Below, piece after piece: positions 58,101 through 64,000 of a stretch of DNA of 64,000 nt. The stretch covers positions 680,440 to 744,439 of the forward strand of contig NW_019091360.1 of NCBI RefSeq assembly GCF_001949145.1. Reading direction: 5' to 3'. This DNA comes from Acanthaster planci (lineage: Eukaryota > Echinodermata > Asteroidea > Valvatida > Acanthasteridae). Under the pieces are notes generated by a model. It saw only the letters and a list, made by a program, of their open reading frames with translations, did not search any database and was not told the DNA's origin. Position 1 is the first letter of the stretch; every line of letters starts with the position of its first letter. The position numbers were made by a program, and so were the translations under genes.

Positions 58101-61100
58101 CATCCAATTCATTACCATGTGCACTGCATAATGCCATTATGATCATAACCCCTTGAAATTAGATTCAATGGTATGTGCACAATCTTGCATCTGACATTTG
58201 TATTATTATCCTAGTCCAACACAAAATATGATGTGCATGTTTTAGCTCAAATGTTCTCTTTTTTCAACAGGCTATTCCAAAAAAGACTACTCTAAATCCC
58301 AATGCCAAGGTTTTCCAAAGTCCGAAGCTCGCTAATTCTGTGACTTCCTCAGCAGACTCAACGGACAGCAGTCCAGATTGGCATGACAATGAGAATAGGA
58401 GTTCTCAGGCATCTTCCCCACAGACAGCAATGACCACACAAGGTTAGAGTTGAAATGTTCTCTTTAACTTTGCATTACTACATCTTCCAAATCACCTCAA
58501 AATTACCAAACCAAACCAACCAAAACTAAATAGAGCAATACAGAATACCAAATTAAATATTCTGTAAAATTTTTGCTGGTTGCAATTTAGTGACACATGA
58601 TATATTGCAGTTGTCCATAGACAAACGTGCGATGTAACATCTGATCCAACTTTGGCAGTTTTTATTTTCCACACCATATGCCTATAGTAAAACACAGTTT
58701 GTTAACCTTGTTAAATAATTTGATGATTCATAGGTCCTTACCAGGTGAATGGAGATGTTGGGAAGTTCTCAGGATTGGGCTACCCACCCTCTCCAGAATC
58801 GCCTGTCTACTCGATACAAAATGGATACATCAGTGGACCAGAATACCCATATTTACCAGATGGACAGTTGGTCACATGTAAGTAAGGTTTTTCGACTGCA
58901 ACTTGGTCAGCCAACGTTGACAAAGTTTGCAAAGGTCTCATTGGTGATGATGGTGGCAGATGCTGTCTCCTTAAAACTTTCTGACAGAAAACAAAATGGA
59001 CTGTTTGTGCAGTAAGCTTACAGTAGGTTTCTGTTAGCTTTGTTGGCAGACACTTTTCAGATCGTGTAAATGAACGATTCACATGCATGAAGAAGTGATA
59101 ACACTCATGTTTATCATGGTGCATGCTGTGCTGCAGTGCTAGATTTTAAATTTCCATGTGCAAACTTTGAACAACATTACACGTGTAACAGCTGTTGACT
59201 GCTGCGACACAGGGCAGTGCTTGTTTTACACCTGGTGATTTGGAGGGTGACATTTATCCTTGATGGGGTAAAAACACTGTTTAAATATCAGCCGTTAACA
59301 ATTGTTATATTGTGCCTGTGAAATAAAAAAATGGAGGGTTTAACTTATTCTGCTGCAAAAGATATGGATCTTTACAGTGTAGCCTTTTAAATAAGTGATT
59401 GCATCCACTAAGTCATGTGACCTAAAATGGGTGTTAAATATCAACAAATATGGTATCCACCAAAATCAAAGTGTTTCATAAGTATCATTTACCAAAAATA
59501 AAGGTGACGGTTGGCACAGTTCTCTGACTACTGATGTGCTGGGTACTGTACTGTAACTTGGGTGTATAGTTTGTAAACAACACTCAAAACACACGTTGCT
59601 ATGGGGTTGATACCCACAAAAGGTCACATGATTTTGCCGGCACAATCAGTCTATTACTCTAATCTTTCTAATGGTGGGCAAGATATCAAGGGTTGTGTGC
59701 AGTGCTGAAACTGACCAATCATTCTGCAGACCTGTACGTTTGTCATCAAGATTTGACAAGCCGTGGACTGAAATGTCGAGTAGAATTGTAAGTATGCTCA
59801 ACATGAGCTGGACCAGCTGGGCACCATCACCGTCTCAGCAATGGACGTACATTGGCATTCCACTATAACAAACATGAGGGAGTCCACACAAAACATTCGG
59901 TATAGCGATCTTCAGGTTCAGAGGTACACACCTGTTTGGAACTCCAGCCCATTCAAATGGGCAAATCAAGTTTTCCCAGAGTCATCGGTTAAACATTGCA
60001 TACAACCTTCAGAACGGTTACACTGGTTCCTGTTCATTAAATGCCACTTTAATAAATAGACCACTCCCTCTCTTGGTCCCACACATGTACTTTTCCTAAA
60101 GTTAGTAAATTATTATAACACTAAGTCGCTGTACAAAGTGAAGCCTATTGAACTTAACCATGTCTGTGTGCAAAGGTAATGGAAAACTTCAAATTCAGCA
60201 CAGTTCAGTACAGCTGTGCATAGACTTTTATTCCAGATTAATGCATCATCAAAGCTGATATGCGAAACACTCAAATGCACAATCAGTAAATGAGTGTTTT
60301 GTTTTGCTCTGTGTAACACGTGTGTAGGCATGTACACTGCAGACAAATTTGCCTCAGTTTTTAATGCATCATATCACAGAAAACCAGTGAACTTATATAT
60401 TATTTATGGTGGCATGCATTTCATGGTAACTTTGCAGCTTGAAGTAAGGTTAGTAAACTTCCACTCTTGCTGATAGAGGGCTTCTTGACAACTGGTGCAG
60501 GGTGCGAAAGGTTCTTGTGTTATGCATTCTTGCGCGGGTTTGCATCATTTTGTATGGGCTTTCAAACAATTGTTAGACCTAAACTCATCGTAATAGTGCA
60601 ACATATGTACAGTGTCCAAAGTGGTTCTGAGTTGGATACAGCCTTTGATAAGACCGATCCTCAGGACAGGCAACACAACCTGGTCTGCAACCGGAGAATG
60701 CTTGGACATATGATGTACATACACAATGTGCATTATTTCAAAAATTGAAATTTTGAAAACATGCTCAGATCAGGTGGGAAAAGGCCAACTCACTCTACCA
60801 ACCTCAATAGTTAAAATTTTGGTATACCATTACCTATTACTAGTTCATTTGGAAAGAGTTCCATACACGGACAACACTTCATGCCTCTGTGCACAAACTT
60901 ATGAGACTGTTCTGAAAAAAAAACCAACCTGTTTTCTAAGTAAAAGCTTTAGAATTTTCTTGGCTGTTTTTCACTTTTAGGATGTTTTCATTTGCTGATG
61001 GCTGTTATAATATTTGAAGGGAAAATAAGTGTTGTCCATATGCATGTATGTGCAAATGTGCACAGCCTAAATTGCAAGAAAAAAAATGATCAAAATGCAT

Positions 61101-63171
61101 TACAGGGCATCTACATTTCAAACTTTTCCTGGGGCCCTTAAGCAGGCCCCGGACCCCACGCCGTACATACTTCGCGCTTCATGCTTGTGATTTCAGCTAT
61201 TTTTTGTATTCTACTCACACCCCCTGAAGTATTCAATGGTAATTCAAGCATTACCATTATTCATGTATTTGTACTTGCGTCTTGCATTAGAGTGTATTAT
61301 TATTATTAAGGGAATGAAAGTGTGGTGGAGCGTGTATTAACCTGTACATGTAGGTTAGAAATGGTAAGGGGCCTGGTCAGCAATAATGGCCTGAGCTGCA
61401 GTGGGTTAGCTACTGTTACAACCACTCGTCAGAACACAGTGGTGGCTTGTATTGAGTCAATGAGTGTATGAAAGGCATTTGACATGTCCCTTTTTTGCTT
61501 TTCAGTCCTATCATATCAGTACAGACTACAGCAGTGTTTCACTGAGGACCCGTTATGGTGGCCAGATAGTAACATGACTCAGATATCATTTCAAAAAGCA
61601 AAGGATAGTTGTTGCAACTTCCTAACCTTCCTAGTTCAGGATGAATAAATTACCCATATGGGACAGGTTGAAACATAAGTTAGTTTATAACTGGTCTTAA
61701 ATGTTGAAGCTTTACTCCAAAAAGTGCACATTGTTATATTCAGGTTCTTGGGCCCCTTTTTACACAGCAGACATTATTTAATTGCAGCAGGCATTATCAA
61801 ATGTTAATGCATGATCACATGGTGTACTGGCATTGTCAACCAATTGGAATAGTGAAACTGTCACAGGTGTTTGTTAATATTTTACATTGATTTTGATTTT
61901 GCTCTACAAACGTGCACATGAAGGGGGTGTGGATAGTGCTCTAGCAATTTAGTGTAGCTTCATGACTTTTGCATGACTGGCCTGGCAAAATGTTTTCCTA
62001 TCCTTTTTAGTAAATCATGATATATCCTGTACTCTTTCCATCACTTCATGTACACTGGCATTATAAGCTGACAGTTTACATGTATAGCTGCATGTATGGA
62101 AACTGGACTTCTGTAACACAAATGCAGTGGACATAATGCAGCATATCACTGGCAGCCACTAGGGCATATTGATATTGATGTGTTTAAAGTAGGCATACAA
62201 TATTTATAGTGATGTCGAACAATTGCTGGGAGCAAAAAAATGCTAATGCTGCATTCCATTAGATAGTCCCTGAAAACAGTGAAGGTAATGCGCATGGACT
62301 GGGAATTTCAGATGTGAAATGCCTCATTAACCACTGCATGTAACGTACATGTAAGAAGGAAATATGGCCTCCATTTTCTTTGTACATGAATGCAAGCATG
62401 GAGCAGAAGAGTACATGTACATGTACTGTAGAATGCTGCTGAATTAGATGATTTGCTAGTTTTGCTACTTCTTATTTTGGCCCTGCATTTCCTTGAATTT
62501 CTGCTAGTAATTGTGGCCAGTTGCTTTCAAGTTTACACCCTTGAGATCCACAGAATGCATGAAATATGTCAATGTTATTTACTGGTAAATGAACATGTAA
62601 ATGAGTCATTCCATCCCACACACGAGACCTTTTTGTCTGTGGCTCTTTTGTTTTGTAAAATAGTCACTGGAATCTAGAGCAGATACATGTAAGTTAGTCA
62701 GTTTGAGTGGAGCAAAGGCTTTCCAGCTGCACTGGTAATATTACGCACTGTGAATTGAATTGTTACACATAACATGGTGAGATTTGTGTTTGATATCTCT
62801 GTTAAGGTGTTTTACTGAAAGAAGTTGATACTAAACACGAAAAATGGGTATTTTGAGGGATATCTTTAGGCAGACACAAGACTGTCTGCTGTTGAGCCTT
62901 AAAAACCACCAGCGATTATTCTGTGAATATTTGATTTTCATCCATTCTCACCTCTGACATAAGTTGTCATCCATTCACATGACAACTTTGAGAATATTAG
63001 GATTGAAATGTAATGGAAGCCTTAATACAGGTACATTTTCCAGTACATGTACTTCAGTAATGATTTGAAGTCACTTACCATTACAGCTGATGACCTGTTG
63101 CAGCAAGAATTACCTAAAGGGGAAGATCTTCGTAAACTATTGCAACGCCAGTTGGAGTACTATTTCTCAAG
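49101..63171 (+). CDS. LARP4/LARP4B-like La-related protein, N-terminal part (continues past window)
   Basis: LARP4 proteins bind poly(A) RNA and poly(A)-binding protein in the cytoplasm and protect mRNA tails. Coding exons are 49101-49154, 58271-58442, 58734-58877 and 63087-63171; intron phases 0, 1 and 1, then phase 2 at the last donor, all GT-AG. Residues 1-18 read MTTDRSNDGDDLTPSTVT, like the MTSDQ start of human LARP4B. A PAM2-type motif, LNPNAKVF, is at about 26-33, followed by a Ser/Pro/Tyr-rich low-complexity stretch. EDLRKLLQRQLEYYFSR at about 136-152 is the first helix of the La motif. In-frame ATGs at 48990 and 48999 could extend the N-terminus by 37 or 34 residues; 49101 was preferred for its similarity to known starts. 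The rest of the La motif, RRM and tail are outside the window. The LARP4 family call is firm; orthology to 4 or 4B is open. Confidence 0.85.
50806..51623. other. Assembly gap (run of N)
   Basis: 818 unknown bases inside intron 1 of the LARP4-like gene. Confidence 0.99.
52239..53660 (+). mobile_element. hAT-like nonautonomous element E, copy 1, with 8-bp target duplication
   Basis: The ends read TAGGAATCAACCGATG and, in reverse complement, TAGGGATCAACTGATG. Exactly outside, GTACTACT occurs on both sides (52231-52238 and 53661-53668). An 8-bp duplication with TAGGG/CAGGG-type ends is the hallmark of hAT transposition. The 1.4 kb interior has no recognised transposase. The internal near-terminal sequences match copy 2 at 54209-55053. 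Confidence 0.8.
53669..55170 (+). repeat. Repeat B, copy 2, split by element E copy 2
   Basis: 53669-54208 and 55054-55170 together match the uninterrupted repeat at 15790-16510. The break falls exactly at the hAT-like insertion 54209-55053, and the part after it resumes with TGTCCATAATTCTAATGAAT, as in copy 1. This shows that the repeat is older than the insertion. Confidence 0.8.
54209..55053 (+). mobile_element. hAT-like nonautonomous element E, copy 2
   Basis: It starts TAGGGATCAACTGATG and ends CATCGGTTGGTCCCTA, with the internal blocks of copy 1 (CCTTGCCAATATGAGTGCCGATG and AAAATATCGGACATCAAATC, changed slightly). The first 45 bases are tandemly duplicated (a second GGAATCAACCAATGATCGG start near 54250). 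The flanking octamers, GTAATGAC and GTCAGGAA, do not match well. It has no coding capacity. Confidence 0.75.
57495..57630 (+). mobile_element. tRNA-related SINE-like sequence
   Basis: A B-box-like GGTTTGAATCC at 57554-57564 is preceded by an A-box-like region (TGGTAGGGTCATAGG) and followed by GGGCAAACCTATTCACCCCTACTTCTC, a pattern common in the bodies of tRNA-derived SINEs. It is diverged, and no target duplication or tail is clear. Confidence 0.5.
58878..63086 (+). other. LARP4-like intron 3, no further gene recognised
   Basis: This 4.2 kb intron runs from TGTAAGTAAG to CCATTACAG. It contains scattered TACATGTA words and short open frames (for example 59671-59868) that lack domains and splice partners. 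A missed LARP4 exon here is possible but not needed, since exons 3 and 4 join in phase and preserve the expected order. Confidence 0.6.
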
Positions 63172-64000
63172 GTTAGTCAGTTTTTGCATGTGATTAAGTT
63201 GAATTGGCACTTCATTGTCAATTAGAGGAGTTTTAGGGAGTCATTTTAATGGATTTAGTAGTGTGCCTTGAAAAACAGGAAGGAATCAATATACTGGGTG
63301 ACAAACACAAACATTTGAAGTTTCGCTTTTGCTTTTTAAGTTTTTACATTGTTACCACAGTGTAATAAAAGGATAAGCTGAGCCGATAGACACATGTATT
63401 GTTTACAGCTTATTATATTCGACCAGTGCTAATTGCACATTATTCCTCCCACCCAAACTCACCTGTCCCATGGCCAATCTCTTTGCCACTTGACATTCAA
63501 GTAAAGGCATCCATTTTAAGTACCCGGTACATGTATAATATTTTTATAAAGCCACTTACGGTATAGTACCTGCTCGCATGCATATTGGCCCATGTATTAA
63601 GTACACGGTGATGATAGAAGTTAACATTTCTGGCTGACCTACCAGTGAGTATTTTGCAGGATTGGTAGATTAGATTCATAAAGGTGGTATCAAACTGACC
63701 ACAAGGCATCAGTGGAGAACTCCCTAAGGCCAAGAAGTGGGAAGCATTAACCCCAAAAATTGGCCTTTACAAGGAAACAACCATTGAAAGGTTGCTTATT
63801 TTCTTTTTATTCAGGTAGCTGAGAAAAAACCTACAAGATTATCAGACATTTGATTTATTTGAAATTGAGTGTTGGCTACAGAGTTATTAAAATATTTTTT
63901 AAATTTTTTTTTACCAAGGGAATTGGATCATTGGACAGGTGGCACAAGTGAAATTTCAGGTTTTTCCATCAGTATTGCCAGAGGCCAGGACAATCAGGGC
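63172..64000 (+). other. Start of LARP4-like intron 4 to the window edge
   Basis: This begins with the GTTAGT donor after the SR codons of the La motif. The next expected exon, starting with an ENL-type continuation, is not found before 64000, so the gene continues outside the window. Confidence 0.7.

Larger units (their letters stand above)
49155..58270 (+). other. LARP4-like intron 1 with nested repeats and a gap
   Basis: This 9.1 kb intron (AGTAAGC to TTTTCAACAG) contains the gap at 50806-51623, two hAT-like elements, repeat B copy 2 and a SINE-like sequence near 57.5 kb. At 55588-55610 GCCGAATGGCCGAGCGGGTA resembles the 5' quarter of a tRNA-Leu or tRNA-Ser, but no B box follows. No other gene is recognised. 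Confidence 0.7.

Overview
This is a gene-poor, AT-rich stretch of a draft animal genome. Spliced genes with GT-AG introns of 0.3 to 9 kb, two assembly gaps (28388-28995 and 50806-51623), no bacterial-type operons and a dense load of animal transposable elements (BEL/Pao, Penelope-like, LINE, PIF/Harbinger, hAT-like and MITEs, tRNA-derived SINEs) all point to a eukaryote. The very frequent TACATGTA words and the mix of elements suggest a marine invertebrate such as an echinoderm, hemichordate, lancelet or lophotrochozoan. The species cannot be fixed from the sequence alone.

Two host genes are well supported, both on the plus strand. The first is a four-exon gene for a divergent translation initiation factor eIF1 (SUI1 family): coding exons 8882-8924, 14425-14482, 19142-19235 and 22571-22717, phases consistent, 113 codons, the same length as human eIF1. 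The second is the 5' part of a LARP4/LARP4B-type La-related protein: coding exons 49101-49154, 58271-58442, 58734-58877 and 63087-63171. It carries a poly(A)-binding-protein (PAM2-like) motif and the first helix of the La motif, and runs off the right edge. Both genes belong to cytoplasmic translation and mRNA metabolism, but nothing shows that they are functionally linked.

Layout. 1-3.4 kb: mostly unrecognised, with a possible last exon of a minus-strand gene at 715-747. 3.4-5.8 kb: decayed minus-strand BEL/Pao retroelement (gag, protease, start of pol), abutting a plus-strand BEL/Pao integrase tail at 5.8-6.0 kb. 6.9-8.4 kb: a foldback palindrome, a MITE and a tRNA-SINE. 8.9-22.7 kb: eIF1 gene, bracketed by inverted copies of the MITE. 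23-27.9 kb: noncoding, with a degenerate tandem repeat. 27.9-28.4 kb: Penelope-like element cut by a gap. 29.2-32.8 kb: palindromic complex containing three copies of a CGTCG-rich MITE. 33.4-43.7 kb: a possible large element holding a broken SAM-domain (SAMD3-like) gene and a complete nested PIF/Harbinger element at 34476-40751, with a dead transposase and a MADF/Myb-like accessory gene. 44-46.3 kb: LINE endonuclease remnant and inverted repeats. 47.2-47.4 kb: TACATG satellite. 49.1 kb to the end: LARP4-like gene, whose introns hold two hAT-like nonautonomous elements, one nested in an older repeat, and a second SINE-like sequence.

Most exon calls rest on conserved motifs plus splice-site and phase agreement read by eye. 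No search, alignment or expression data were available.
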